Source: Podochytrium sp. JEL0797
Lineage: Eukaryota > Chytridiomycota > Chytridiomycetes > Chytridiales > Chytriomycetaceae
Direction: 5' to 3'
NCBI GenBank assembly: GCA_027596195.1
Contig: JADGJG010000387.1
Coordinates: forward strand, 1-21,786
DNA length: 21,786 nucleotides
In this document: in pieces, positions 1 through 9,460 of the stretch
Numbering within the stretch: the first letter of the stretch is position 1
Layout: each line of letters starts with the position of its first letter
The notes under the pieces: generated by a model
The model's input: the letters and a program-made list of their open reading frames with translations, nothing else
What the model was told of the DNA's origin: nothing
The model's database searches: none
Program-made: the position numbers and the translations under genes

Positions 1-245
1 GTGTTGGGGGTTGGGTGTCTGGGATTGTTTTTTTGGTGGTGGTTTGCGAGTGTGGGGAGACGGAGGAGGGGTGGTGGAGGGGGGGAGTGGGAGAGGTTGG
101 TGGCGGTTCGGACGTGATCACAAGAGCAGGCAGGACGCTGAGTTCGAAGATTCTAGTACTTCCGAATATGAATATAAGCAAGCTGTGTTTCGCGTGGAGC
201 TCAAGATATAATGAAAATAGCACATGTATTCACCAGATTTGCTTT
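1..245. other. G-rich non-coding flank
   Basis: No supported gene. Roughly the first 110 bases are strongly G-rich on the + strand, with several runs of three to seven Gs around 60-105 separated by one to seven bases, a pattern compatible with a G-quadruplex. The short open frames here are low-complexity Gly/Trp/Val and are not credible proteins. The rest is the downstream flank of the minus-strand BTB-BACK-TLDc pseudogene. Confidence 0.4.
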
Positions 246-1524
246 CACTGCACTTTCAACTTTTGATTTCTTTCGAAATCGTGAGGGAATTGAAACACCT
301 CGTATTCTTCGATATCGCAAGAATAATTGCCCTATTCGCCTTTTTGAAGGTTCCCAGAAACTCGCCCGGACTTCGCTCCTCTCGCGAAATCTTTGAAGCT
401 CCATTGGACGTACACATCCTTTCGAAAATATAAAGATTAGATGTTGCACCAAATATGGGTCCATAATCACCATCTCCTTTGATTCCCCCAATCAAAGACT
501 CAGCATCGCGAGCAGTTGGATACATTCGCCACCGCGTCACCCCTTCAACAACAGGTGTCCCCGCGAAAAGACACATTTCGTGGACTGCAATGCACTCCCC
601 ACTCAAGTTCCACGCAGAATCAACGAACTCTCCAACGACTCTTCCATGCACAGTCTTGATCACAGTCAGCGTATTTCGCTTTCCATCACACGCTTGGTGG
701 AACTTTTCGTTGCTGAAGTCTTGTTCTGATGCACGATATAACCCTTCGCCCGGTCGGACTAAGCGAAAAAACAATCCTTGAATCATGCGCAGGAGGGAGG
801 TGAATGGGACAACGTCAAGCACCTCTGAATCGTCCACCCGCAGACTGTTGTCGACAACGCTTTCGAAATGCTGCTTCAAGAGCGACTGGATGGCCGTATG
901 AAGAATGGTCGATAGGGCAAAACGCCCACTTGGAATGATGATGGGTCGAGAGAACACAGGCCAACGGCTGGGACCAAATTGGCAATATCGTCGCGACCCT
1001 TGTCGGCATTGAAGTCGGGGGTGATTCCGGCGTCAATCGAGAGATCCTCACACCCTTGCCGAGCTTTGGCCCACCCAACCAAGAGCCTCCACTTGTCGGC
1101 CTTTCCCAGCCATTTGAATCGAATCAAAGAGTCCAAATGTTCGGCGCTCATTCCACTCAGCACATCGCGTCCATATTCCACCGCTTCCACCATGTTGGAA
1201 GCTGCCTCCAAGATAGCTAAATCTTTGAATTCATGATGGCCGGGAGTATCGCACAGAACGTGGAACTCGAATGCGTTCTAGGGAGCGAGGTGCAATGGTT
1301 CTTGACGGAGGGCAGAAGGAGCCGATCCGCAAAGAGAACAACCTTCGAAAGCATCGACTCTTCAACCTTGGCAGTGCCGGTGTAGATGAACTGGAGGATC
1401 TTGTGGCGAGTTTCGATTTCCACATCGGGATGGGACAGCACAGCCCTGAGGGACTTGGCTCGCTTCGGATCGATACGAATACCCTCTGGAACCATAAAAG
1501 CTAAGTCAAGTGCGAGGAGCTCTC
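246..1524 (-). pseudogene. BTB-BACK-TLDc protein pseudogene, 5' incomplete
   Basis: Read on the minus strand, three blocks in three frames line up as one protein. A BTB/POZ C-terminal half (1524-~1280) contains ILQFIYTGT and ADRLLLPSVK. A BACK-like helical segment (~1280-930) contains LVGWAKAR and IANLVPAVG. A TLDc domain (~930-246) contains LYRASEQDF, FHQACDGK, GDYGPIFGA and the family's usual closing motif DIEEYEVFQF, with a stop at 246-248. Frame changes fall near 1276-1284, 925-935 and 315-330. The first block is preceded by a good acceptor (TTTTTTGTCTTAG, ending at 1525), so an upstream exon with the BTB start should exist, but I cannot find it. BTB-BACK proteins are typically cullin-3 adaptors, and TLDc domains are linked to V-ATPase regulation and oxidative-stress resistance. 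Three independent indels argue for a dead gene, though assembly indels would look the same. Confidence 0.75.
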
Positions 1525-1664
1525 CTAAGACAAAAAAGAAAACCATACAAATGTTTATGGGGCTTTGCGAGACAAATTTTTGTCTTTAATTAATAAATTC
1601 TGCTGCAGGAAGAAACCATAAGCAAAGGAATGCATGTTACAACAAAAATAATTCGAGAAGGCAA
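1525..1664. other. Intergenic gap between two minus-strand genes
   Basis: AT-rich stretch holding the acceptor tract of the BTB pseudogene and the downstream flank of the receptor gene. No gene is seen. Confidence 0.4.
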
Positions 1665-1670
1665 TTTATT
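1665..1670 (-). terminator. Polyadenylation signal of the class C receptor gene
   Basis: AATAAA on the minus strand overlaps the TAA stop (1666-1668) of the receptor gene. Such tight placement fits the compact 3' ends of this genome. Confidence 0.4.
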
Positions 1671-4480
1671 CCGACTGACCAGCTCCCTCCACCAAAGCAA
1701 ACTGAGTGGCAAATTGAGATGCAAGCCGTTCATTTGCAAACTCCATCTCACACTCATCATTTAATCCATCACGGAATCTTCTAATGCAAACAACTGATCC
1801 AATGTGCGAGATTGCGGTTTCTGGCAAAATCAAATAACACCACACGTTCTCCGAAGATCGCAATGAGACCCACCGTCTCTCATTCAAAGATTGAATATCC
1901 CCAATCACGCTAAACCATTCCGACCAACGCAAAAGCAGTTTCTGACGACGGAAACGAAACGAGATCGGATTCTTGTCAATGAGGACGCGCAGAACACGTT
2001 CGCGGCCATTTTGACTAATCTTCTTTGCACTTGAGGCCCTACTGCCCTTTTTTGCAGCTGCAACTGCTTCGGACTTTCTTTTCAACTTAGTGTCTTCGTC
2101 TTTTGAGTCGCGGGCCGTTTTGATTCCTGTACTCTTGTCCCCAGCTTTATCCTCCGACTTCGATTCCACTCGCTTAGCAATAATGCCAACCCACACTCGT
2201 GGAAGAATCATCAACGATAGTGCAAGTGTACACACTACCCAGACACAGGCATCTTGCTTCATGGGGAAGTTGTAATCTGGGTCTCCTCCTCCCATAATCA
2301 TGATTAACCCAAAAGCACACGCAATCCCCAGAGCAACAAAGATTAATTGGTCACTTTCGTTGTACTCTCCGTGCGGCACCACTCGCAAAGCGTAAATGCA
2401 CACGCAAAAGAGCGCAAACAACCCAAGATTGAACACAAGGATTGCAATTTCGAGCGCATTAGAGGTACCCTCCGATGCCCCACATGAATAGAAGGAGATA
2501 TTTTCTGCAACAACGAGAGTGGGAGCTGTCGAGAGTGTTTTCGAAACCGCCAAGAGAACACACTCCATCCCCACCAAGACTGCCGACACAACTCTTGAAT
2601 TCATCACAAGCTTGCGGATTCTCGCTTTTCCGGGAACTTGGGCACCACCAAAAAAACTTCACAATGACCATCGTTTTGGACAGGGTCGTGGAAATGACGC
2701 AGGAATATCCAACGAGGAGGAGGATGCGCTTGAGGTTGCAAAACTGCAAGTTCGGTTGCAACAAACTGATGAGGGTTGAGGTATATCCCAGCATGCAACC
2801 AATTGTCAGAAACACTGGCTCAACTATCGTTTTGTTCTCGGTCCGAGTAGCGGTGAGGCCATATACCAAAATAATGACCATAATCAGCCCAGAGATACCA
2901 AAAGTCAACACTGTTTGTCCTTGAAAATTATGCACATCATAATATAGCATAATGGGTTGTGGTGGCCCATCAGGAGGTGGAATGGATGAGCCTATATATC
3001 AATGTATTAAAAAAAACCATTCACAATAAAAAGATTCAAAACCTCCGTAAAAAATAGGAGCAATGCTGGGGTAGTTTGTGAAGTTTGTTCCTTCCAGATT
3101 GGTTTGACCGAGGCATGTCGCGTTATCGCCACGACCAGTGTATTGGAATGCCCCGTATGGGAAATTAGTATCCCCATATTGGTTGAGTAAAATGGGCTGA
3201 GACATCGTTCCATTGTATCCTGAAAAATAGCATTTAGGATACTCAAACATTTAATACGAATTACCAGTAGTTTGGAACAAGGTGAAATTCATCAATGATT
3301 GCAGCTCGCGGGAGGCCAACTGATCAAGAGAATAGTTTCGGTTTGTCTTCATCAACTCATCCAATCCAATGAGGATGGTCATTACGCAATCAAACGCGTT
3401 GAAAGCGTTAAAATAATACTGATCATCTAATGGAAAAGCGGCAGAATCTAAATCTGAATCCTCCAGAAAACGCTGATAAAACTCGTTCATAATGGGCGTT
3501 GGATAGGTCGTATCCGGAGTCAAAGTCTGAAAGGAAACAAATCCTTGAACAAACGCAGAAGTTTGATATCCATCCAACGGATTATCACAAATCCACACAT
3601 GATCTGGTGACACCAAACCCATTTCCCCAAGCGCAAAATAAGTTGCGGAAATAAATCCGTTTCTAGTTGCTCCCAATAATATTATATAACGGGCATCCAC
3701 CAGCTGCAATGTCTGAAATGCAGAAACAATGTCCATTTTTGAAAACACGGTCGGAATGGCGATCTCGGCCAGAATTCTGATATCTTGGTGCTCAAAGTAG
3801 GCTTGAATATCCTTGTAATCTGTTTTGCCACAAGAATAATCGTGAAAATTTGTGAGAAAATTTATGTACTCACTTCCAAGCGCAAAACTGTCGTCACTTT
3901 CATATACGATCGCCACGCGTTTCACGTTCCATGCGTTTAACAACTGAAACAGATATTGACCATAACCGCGAGATGCAAGAGTCCTCCAAAAGTATGGATA
4001 ATTTTGCTTGTTGGAAAGCGATTCTGCTCCAGAGAACCCTGAACAATATGGGATTTGAGCATACGAAAGCACCTCCGCAGATCTGATGGCCGCTCTGCTA
4101 AACTCGGTTCCAAACACTGCAATCACGTCCGTGTGTTTGTTTATGATTTCGTCAGTCATTATGGACGAGGCCCAACCACCCGACGCGCCAACATAATCAT
4201 TTTCCACTGTTGGCCACCATGGGCCGCAATCAGTGAATCGTTTAATGTTGACAGTAACTCCGGGTAAGATGGTGGAACTGTTATTGACGATTTGAACAGC
4301 GGCCAGACCTGCTAAATCCGAGAAATATGGCAATCCGCTGTACAAGTTTGTCTGATTATTGGACGTGTTCGTGTTGATCATTGCAGGAAAGTCCAGGACG
4401 AGAGATCCGTTCAACTGGAGAGGAAAGAAGCAGTATTGGCCCACGAAACCGATGGTGATGTTCGCGTTGGCGATTGCCAT
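1666..4480 (-). CDS. Class C (GABA-B-like) G-protein-coupled receptor with one frameshift
   Basis: Exons 4480-3265, 3219-3043 and 2991-1666, with GT-AG introns of 45 and 51 nt, total 2,719 nt: one base more than 906 codons. The extra base is in a T7 run (A at 2650-2656 on +); dropping it joins third and fourth helices in one frame (about 905 residues). Residues ~8-460 form a periplasmic-binding-protein-like ligand domain (ITIGFVGQYCFF, RFTDCGPWW, YPYFWRTLASRGYGQYLF) rich in N-glycosylation sites. Residues ~490-737 form seven membrane helices; PNLQFCNLKRILLLVGYS and STTLSKTMVIVKF match the third helix of GABA-B-type receptors. A lysine/serine-rich cytosolic tail (~738-905) ends in a conserved-looking, possibly PH-like module around LLLRWSEWFSVIGDIQSL. 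It should be a surface receptor for a small ligand. No signal peptide follows the chosen ATG, so a leader exon may be missing; one decayed paralogue has an ATG at nearly the same place. Confidence 0.85.
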
Positions 4481-4750
4481 GATTTTTTTGACAAAAATTC
4501 TTCACGATCGCCAAAGGTGAAAAAGTAGGGCCGAGCTTGAATAACACGTATATCTCTGATTAGGTTTGGCGGCGGTTCCGACGATTTTGGAAATATCCAA
4601 GAGTTTACGAATGGGAAGAGCTTTCGAAATGGTGTGGCATTCGTGGGCGACTTGGCGGGTGGCGTTCGTCGTGGGTTTCGTTCAGGATTTCGTGGAACTT
4701 GTCCCTTCCACTCAAAAAGGGGCGATTAAATCCCAAGCTTCAGTCAAAAA
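4481..4750. promoter_or_regulatory. Divergent intergenic region between receptor and S41 fragment
   Basis: 270 bases separate the receptor ATG (minus strand) from the ATG of the S41 fragment (plus strand). The right part, from about 4557, is homologous to the region upstream of the intact S41 gene (about 6472-6686): both contain GGTTTGGCGGC, TTTCGAAATGGTGTGGCATTC and CGTGGGTTTCGTT. The duplication therefore carried the S41 promoter, and a shared bidirectional promoter is possible. Confidence 0.45.
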
Positions 4751-5136
4751 ATGGCCTCCATCACCATCGACGCCACCACTCGTGCTTCCATCCTTGCCCG
4801 CATCGTCTCCAAGATTCGCAGCCACTACTGCCTCAAAGACAAGTCTAACGAAATCGCTTCCATTCTCGAATCCCGCTTCTCCAACAACCAAGAGTGGGAC
4901 AACGCAACACCCTTTCGTCTCTCGCGGTTCTCGTCAACGCCGTCTTGCAGCCGTTTGACAAACACTTTGCTGTCAAGATCTCGGAAGAAACCGCACCCGA
5001 ACCGCTGGAGAAAGTGGAGGAAGAACCACTTGTGGAGCCATCCGAGCAAGAAACCGCGCAGATGCGTGAACGCACGGCCAATGTCGAGTTTGGGATCCCG
5101 CAAGCTCAAATGCTGCCTGGTTACAAGTTTGTCTGA
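4557..5136 (+). pseudogene. S41 peptidase, truncated duplicate of the 5' half
   Basis: Starts at ATG 4751 in the same context as the intact paralogue (CAAAAAATGGCCTCC) and encodes its N-terminal helical region (ILARIVSKIRSHYCLKDKS). A base is lost near 4908-4910 relative to the intact copy (GCAACGACCC there, GCAACACCC here). After this the frame continues in a neighbouring register through KHFAVKISEET and VEFGIPQAQML. At about 5111-5120 homology to the peptidase stops and the sequence becomes an inverted piece of the receptor gene, which supplies a TGA at 5134-5136. The whole peptidase core, including the active-site serine, is missing, so it cannot make a working enzyme. Confidence 0.85.
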
Positions 5137-5290
5137 TCATTGGATGTGTTGGTGTTTATCATTGCAGTAAAGTTCAGGACCAGAGATCCGTTCAACTGGA
5201 GAGGAAAGAAGCAGTATTGGCCCACGAAACCGATGGTAATATTCGCTTTGGAGAGCGCCAAGGTTTTTTCGGGACAATTTTTTTTCAAGA
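5119..5290 (-). pseudogene. Duplicated 5' fragment of the class C receptor gene
   Basis: On the minus strand this encodes NITIGFVGQYCFFPLQLNGS in register with the first strands of the intact receptor ectodomain. It is near-identical at DNA level to 4339-4490 (for example the shared GAGAGGAAAGAAGCAGTATT). It has no receptor start codon: the position of ATG in the intact gene is replaced. The left edge abuts the truncated S41 gene. The right edge dissolves near 5290, and 5290-5595 holds no recognisable coding sequence. Confidence 0.8.
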
Positions 5291-5595
5291 CGCGCCGTGA
5301 CCCATTCGCATGTCAACTGGAGCCGAACTGGAATGCAGCTCAAAAATCTACCCAGGCCTCGGTCATGGGAAGGAAAAAATGTAATTCGATCCCAAATCTC
5401 ATCACTCGTTCCACGGCATCGAACACAACAGCACGGCACCACCACGCACAGCTGATTGGAAACCACCAATTGCTAGGTGAACGAAGCGGCTATCGATTGC
5501 AACCAGTTCTTATCCAAGGGTGAACCGGTTTTATTCTAATCTATCATTTTCTCTTACTGCATCGCCTCCCGATCATCTCCTGACTGCACGCCGAA

Positions 5596-6393
5596 ATGTC
5601 CGGATCTGTAAGTAAGCCCTTTAACGATGCTATAAACTTGTGGTGTGAATGTGGGGGATAGAGAATCATGTACTCGCCAAGATGGTGTGTCGTGTATGCC
5701 AACTTGCTTCAAGTCGAGCGCTTAAACCTCTCACTCCTGCAACTACTCGGACCTCGAATTCTGCCTGTTCTGCGTCGCAATCGCTACCAACTGCGTCTCA
5801 AATGTTCATGTCGCAATTCCTCACACCAACGCCCAACCAACGCCCCCCTCCACTCCAAGCAATGCCACCGACTCCTCTTGTCGAGCTGGAGGCGCCCGTA
5901 ATCGATGCCGGTTTTGCGAATCAGGTCGTGCGTCGGAATTTCGAACTGTCGCGATCTTCTCGTTGGCGAATACTGAGAAAGCAGTTTGCCTGGGTTTCGC
6001 GTCTCATACCGTTCACCCAGACTGCCTACGCCGTCCAACAAAACAAATCCTCGCAGTCTTCCATGTTTCCAACTCTGCGAAGAATTTGTCGTCGTGGAAT
6101 CTCAATTGTAAAGGAGGAAACAGCTGCATCTGGTTGTTGTGATGCGATTCGCATTGTGGATGCAAAGGGCAAACAATTCTGTGCTGCATGTGCGCAGGGA
6201 CTTCCTTTGAAAAATCGGTGAGACTTGTGTATTCCTCTCACCCTCCCTTTTTGTCACGCGAATCAAATTGAATTCCAAACAGCCTGTCAAAAACAAACGC
6301 AAGCTCTCCTCCGTGCAGCTGAAGCTCCTCGGCAAGGTTGCCCCACAAATTGACGCGTCATACGATCCTGAACACCTCATTGCACTGCCCTAG
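5596..6393 (+). pseudogene. Cysteine-rich, possibly zinc-binding protein gene with two in-frame stops
   Basis: Not identified. A consistent model is exon 1 5596-5611 (MSGSV...), intron 5612-5681, exon 2 5682-6217, intron 6218-6282, exon 3 6283-6393 ending in TAG. Both introns have clean GT-AG ends, sizes typical of the window (70 and 65 nt), and keep one frame. The product is very rich in paired cysteines: SCMPTC, FCLFC, RCRFC, HPDC, HCGCKG and CCMC. It then has a basic stretch KNKRKLSSVQLKLLGK. This looks like a protein with several zinc-binding knuckles, but no family is recognised. The frame is broken by TAA at 5723-5725 and TGA at 6140-6142. A competing frame is open from ATG 5649 to 6221, but it is low-complexity and does not join exon 3 in frame. 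Either the gene is dead, or the sequence or my model is wrong at two points. Confidence 0.4.
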
Positions 6394-6686
6394 GTGGTAG
6401 GCCTCGAAATCTACCCAAGCACGGCCTCGAGTGGCCGAGGTGGCAGTCCGCCCCTTGTCTCGTATATTTGATTGGGTTTGGCGGCCATTCCGATGATAGT
6501 GAAAATATCAAAATGTTAATGAATGTGAAGTGCTTCGAAATGGTGTGGCATTCGTGTGGCGGCTTGGCGGGTCAGGGTGGCGTTCGTGGTCACCGACTTT
6601 CGTGGGTTTCGTTTATCTCCTTTTTTTTGAGCACTCAAAGCTGGCTTCAATCAAAAAAAAATTCCGCACAAGCATTCAATCAAAAA
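6394..6686 (+). promoter_or_regulatory. S41 gene upstream region
   Basis: Just after the preceding stop is a short hairpin (CCTCG-AGTGG-CGAGG core near 6425-6440). From about 6466 the sequence matches the region upstream of the truncated S41 copy at 4557-4750, so this segment was part of the duplicated block and probably holds the S41 promoter. It is readable in frame with the peptidase, but the corresponding frame is not kept in the duplicate, which argues for 5' UTR/promoter rather than protein. Confidence 0.45.
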
Positions 6687-7970
6687 ATGGCCTCCCACCC
6701 CATCGACGCCACCGCTCGCGCTGCCATCCTTGGCCGCATCGCCTCCAAGATTCGCAGCCACTACTGCCTCAAAGACAAGTCCGACGAAATCGCTTCCTGC
6801 CTCGAATCGTGCTTCTCCAACGGCGGCCAAGAGTGGGACAACGCAACGACCCTTTCCTCTCTCGCGGCTCTCGTCAACGCCGTCTTGCAGCCGTTTGACA
6901 AACACTTTGCTGTCAAGATCTCGGAAGAAACCGAACCCGAACCGCTGGAGAAAGTGGAGGAAGAACCACCCGTGGAGCCTTCCGAGGAAGAAACCGCGCA
7001 GATGCGTGAACGCACGGCCAATGTCCACTTTGGGATCCCGCAGGCTGAAATGCTGACGGGTCGTGTGGGTTACATCAAGTGGGACATGATTCTCTCGCTC
7101 GAGCACTCAAAAGAGCACGTGATGGACGTGTTCAACGTGTTGTCTGACTGCCACGCGCTGATTGTGGACTTGAGAGAGTGTGGTGGAGGACACGCGGACA
7201 CGGCCGACATCTTTTACAATGTCTTGTTTGACGAGGAAACGCATGTGAATGACTTTTATTGGCGCCCCACGGACACGCTCACACCAAGAATCGTTGGGCA
7301 GGCGGATGCGTTCCCCGGGCTCAAACGCAAGTACTTTGGGAAGCCCGTGTACATTTTGACTGCGGAGAAGACGTTTTCGTGTGCTGAAGAGGTGAGGGTG
7401 GCAAATTCGAGGGCAAACGTTTTGAAACGGGAATTAACACACACGCACACACACACACATTCATTCACAATTCTACAGATTGCGTACACTCTCCAAACCT
7501 TCAAAAAGGCCACCGTCGTTGGCACCAACTCTCGCGGCGGTGCTCACCCCGGCCAGTCCTTCTGGATCCACCCCAACGCATCCATCTTCATTTCCATCGG
7601 GCTAAACATCAACACACTCACCAAAAGCGATTGGGAGTCCAACAACGGATCCGAACCCAATGGAGTCGTCCCGGATGTGCGCGTTGCGAACGGCACAGAT
7701 GCCAAGTCGGTTGCGTACAAACTGGCGCTGGAGCATGTGGTGCAGAAGGTGAACAAAGTTCCGAGCAACCAAAAGTTTCTGGAAAAGTGTGCAAGCGCGT
7801 TGGAAGGGTTGGCAGTAGAGATGAAGGGTGCTTCTCTTCAGGAAGCTCCGAACGTGCCTGCGGCCAAGCAGTGGATCAAGACAACGACAACAACATGTGT
7901 CTCCATCAAGAAAAAAGGACAAGAGACTTTCGAGACGCGTACTCAAACTGCTTATGTGCAAAAGGTGTAG
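6687..7970 (+). CDS. S41-family peptidase, IRBP-like
   Basis: Exons 6687-7391 and 7479-7970 give 398 residues. The ATG at 6687 is chosen because the paralogue at 4751 keeps the same ATG and context while upstream sequence diverges. Residues ~1-110 form the helical N-terminal region of IRBP-like S41 proteins (ILGRIASKIRSHYCLKDKS), followed by an acidic linker (KVEEEPPVEPSEEET). The core has FGIPQAEML, GYIKW, LIVDLRECGGGH and NDFYWRP. TFSCAEE carries Ser231 at the catalytic-serine position, and KKATVVGTNSRGGAHPGQSF follows across the intron. These match the tail-specific-protease/IRBP fold, so it is probably a serine peptidase or a hydrophobic-ligand binder of that fold. No signal peptide is visible, suggesting a cytosolic protein. 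The intron is 87 nt, a multiple of three without a stop, so retention would insert a His/Thr-rich loop next to the active site. Confidence 0.85.
   Translation: MASHPIDATARAAILGRIASKIRSHYCLKDKSDEIASCLESCFSNGGQEWDNATTLSSLAALVNAVLQPFDKHFAVKISEETEPEPLEKVEEEPPVEPSEEETAQMRERTANVHFGIPQAEMLTGRVGYIKWDMILSLEHSKEHVMDVFNVLSDCHALIVDLRECGGGHADTADIFYNVLFDEETHVNDFYWRPTDTLTPRIVGQADAFPGLKRKYFGKPVYILTAEKTFSCAEEVRVANSRANVLKRELTHTHTHTHSFTILQIAYTLQTFKKATVVGTNSRGGAHPGQSFWIHPNASIFISIGLNINTLTKSDWESNNGSEPNGVVPDVRVANGTDAKSVAYKLALEHVVQKVNKVPSNQKFLEKCASALEGLAVEMKGASLQEAPNVPAAKQWIKTTTTTCVSIKKKGQETFETRTQTAYVQKV
7438..7460 (+). repeat. (CA)n microsatellite in the S41 intron
   Basis: Near-perfect CA dinucleotide tract inside intron 7392-7478, shortly before the acceptor. 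The same intron of the C-terminal paralogue has a longer, cleaner tract, so it varies between copies. Confidence 0.8.
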
Positions 7971-8058
7971 AAGTCTGTTTTGGAACTTGAAATACATGAG
8001 TTGCGTGCACGGCTCTGCCTGCTCCGGACTGCTTGGAGAGTGGATCAAACGCAAAACG

Positions 8059-8064
8059 AATAAA
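8059..8064 (+). terminator. Polyadenylation signal of the S41 gene
   Basis: AATAAA 88 bases after the TAG stop, followed by a T-rich stretch (GGCTTTTTATTC). Confidence 0.5.
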
Positions 8065-8123
8065 AGGCTTTTTATTCTCACACACAGACCCACCTGTGTG
8101 CGTTTCTTTTATATCATCTCGGG

Positions 8124-8390
8124 CATGTCGCGAAATTGGAAAACGGTCAACCCCTATTCAAATCCCCCGCCAACATTCTTTCAATTGCTCTATGTGTTTC
8201 CGGCATCCCTTTCACTTTTACGATCCTGTTCTATAATAGAGCGGAAAGACGTCAGCCCCATTGGATCTTCGTTTCGTCAGTTTTCCTCGTAATTACGGAA
8301 TCAAGCCACCTGCTCCTTCCTGGATCCGCGAGAAACCAATCCTGGTGCGATACGTACTTTCCAGATTATCACATATTAGAAGATCCAAAT
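8124..8390 (+). pseudogene. N-terminal fragment of an unidentified multi-pass membrane protein
   Basis: From ATG 8124 (MSRNWKTVNPYS) the sequence changes frame in a C5 run and continues as two hydrophobic segments, ANILSIALCVSGIPFTFTIL and HWIFVSSVFLVITESS, then SARNQSWCD. The same string, more decayed, lies on the minus strand at the N-terminal side of the copy at 9461-10132 (LWFSG, ILFYDRSE, FFLVIMESSGSA, KSWCD). This shows that the segment is the amino end of the family whose carboxyl end is at 8471-9103. Homology fades by about 8390, and no downstream helices follow on this strand. The family is not recognised. Confidence 0.55.
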
Positions 8391-8470
8391 CAAGATTGGA
8401 TTTATTTGATTATTGAAGGGAGAAATGAGAGCGATCCAGGAATCGCGGACGGAGAAATTAAGGCGCCTGT

Positions 8471-9103
8471 TCATTTCCCCCTTATCGCTAGACTCATATC
8501 TGACTGGCCCCTCTTGTGCGATTCAGAAATCGCGGGCAGTGAAGCTTTTGAATCGCCAACAGATGATCCTCTCTTCGCCTCTCCAGCACTCACCGCCGTC
8601 GTTTTCTTGACATTCGAAGCCTGCTCCTTCGCATCACATTCCGTCAACGCAACCCTCATCCCCACCCACGCAATACCAATACGCCACAGCATAATATCCT
8701 TGAGCGCCCAAGATACTAAATAAACACGTCGCAACACCACCTTCTCAAGCTCCGGATCGAAAAATTCCACCAGCAGCGCGAGACCCGTCAATGCAAACGC
8801 AGAGGTCGCGCACAAGCTGCCTGTGAGTCCATACGTGGCAATCACGCGGAACCGCGGCTCGACAGTTTGTGTTTCAAGGTTTCTTGAAAGTCTCCAAATG
8901 TATTTCGAGAACTGGAGCAGGTAAAACGCGTCCAGGGTGACCACTCCCAAGGCGGCGATGATTTGCGAAGTGAAATACAGTGGGTGGATGGCGCTGCGTG
9001 TCCAAACGATCGCGACAAACGGGACCCGTTCGATTTTGGATCTCCAGTGAGACTCCTTTATAAAAAATAGAATAGAGAACTTGATGGTGGATCGGAAATT
9101 CAC
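8471..9103 (-). pseudogene. C-terminal part of an unidentified multi-pass membrane protein, copy 1
   Basis: Open on the minus strand for 210 codons but starting at a GTG without a good ATG, so it is the 3' portion of a longer gene. It encodes three or four hydrophobic helices (VPFVAIVWTRSAIH, IIAALGVVTLDAFYLLQF, ALTGLALLVEFF, VYLVSWALKDIMLW). Between them are charged loops with NLETQTVEPRFRVIATYGL and DPELEKVVLRRVY. A hydrophilic Ser/Lys-rich tail ends at 8471. Copy 2 (9461-10132) shares the order and most residues of these segments. Upstream exons are not found; the matching amino end lies 80 bases away in the opposite orientation, so an inversion may have split the gene. It could be a fungal seven-helix protein, but I do not recognise it. 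If upstream exons exist it may be functional. Confidence 0.55.
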
Positions 9104-9460
9104 CTTGAGGGGAGGTGTTGAACGTAGTTAGGCAACGTTCCGATATACACGCTGCTTTATTGAGATCAAGAGCACACAAGTCTGTCAAGAATACGTCACA
9201 AGCAATTCAGGGGTTTTGAGTTCCATCTTTGTAACAAAACAAGTGTTTCCCGCAAGAAAGCAAGATCCAAGAATAGAAGGAGGAATGACGAAATCCAGGA
9301 ATAGATTGGCGAGTCAGAGACTGAGAGTGGGCTCTAATAATAAAGAGAGAGATTCTAGACAAAAAATCTGTCGTAGAAGTCCCACGAAAGCTGAATGCAT
9401 CTGTGACCATGGTACACACCGTACGCCACATCAGCAGGGCCAACTACTTGAGACCGCCTT
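9104..9460. other. Gap between the two membrane-protein copies
   Basis: No supported gene. Short open frames on both strands here lack paralogue support and recognisable domains. Confidence 0.35.

Noticed and set aside
5649..6221. 190-codon frame beginning at ATG 5649
   Set aside because: Low-complexity Pro/Ser/Arg composition, and its donor phase does not join the well-formed exon at 6283; the cysteine-rich frame fits both introns. Not fully excluded.
6418..6450. tRNA-like string with GTGGCCGAGG
   Set aside because: It resembles the D-arm of serine/leucine tRNAs, but no acceptor stem, anticodon arm or TTC-loop follows; it is better read as a short 3' UTR hairpin.
6468..6686. In-frame upstream extension of the S41 gene (500-residue version)
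   Set aside because: The extension begins at TTG, and the paralogue keeps only the ATG at the position of 6687 with no matching upstream frame.
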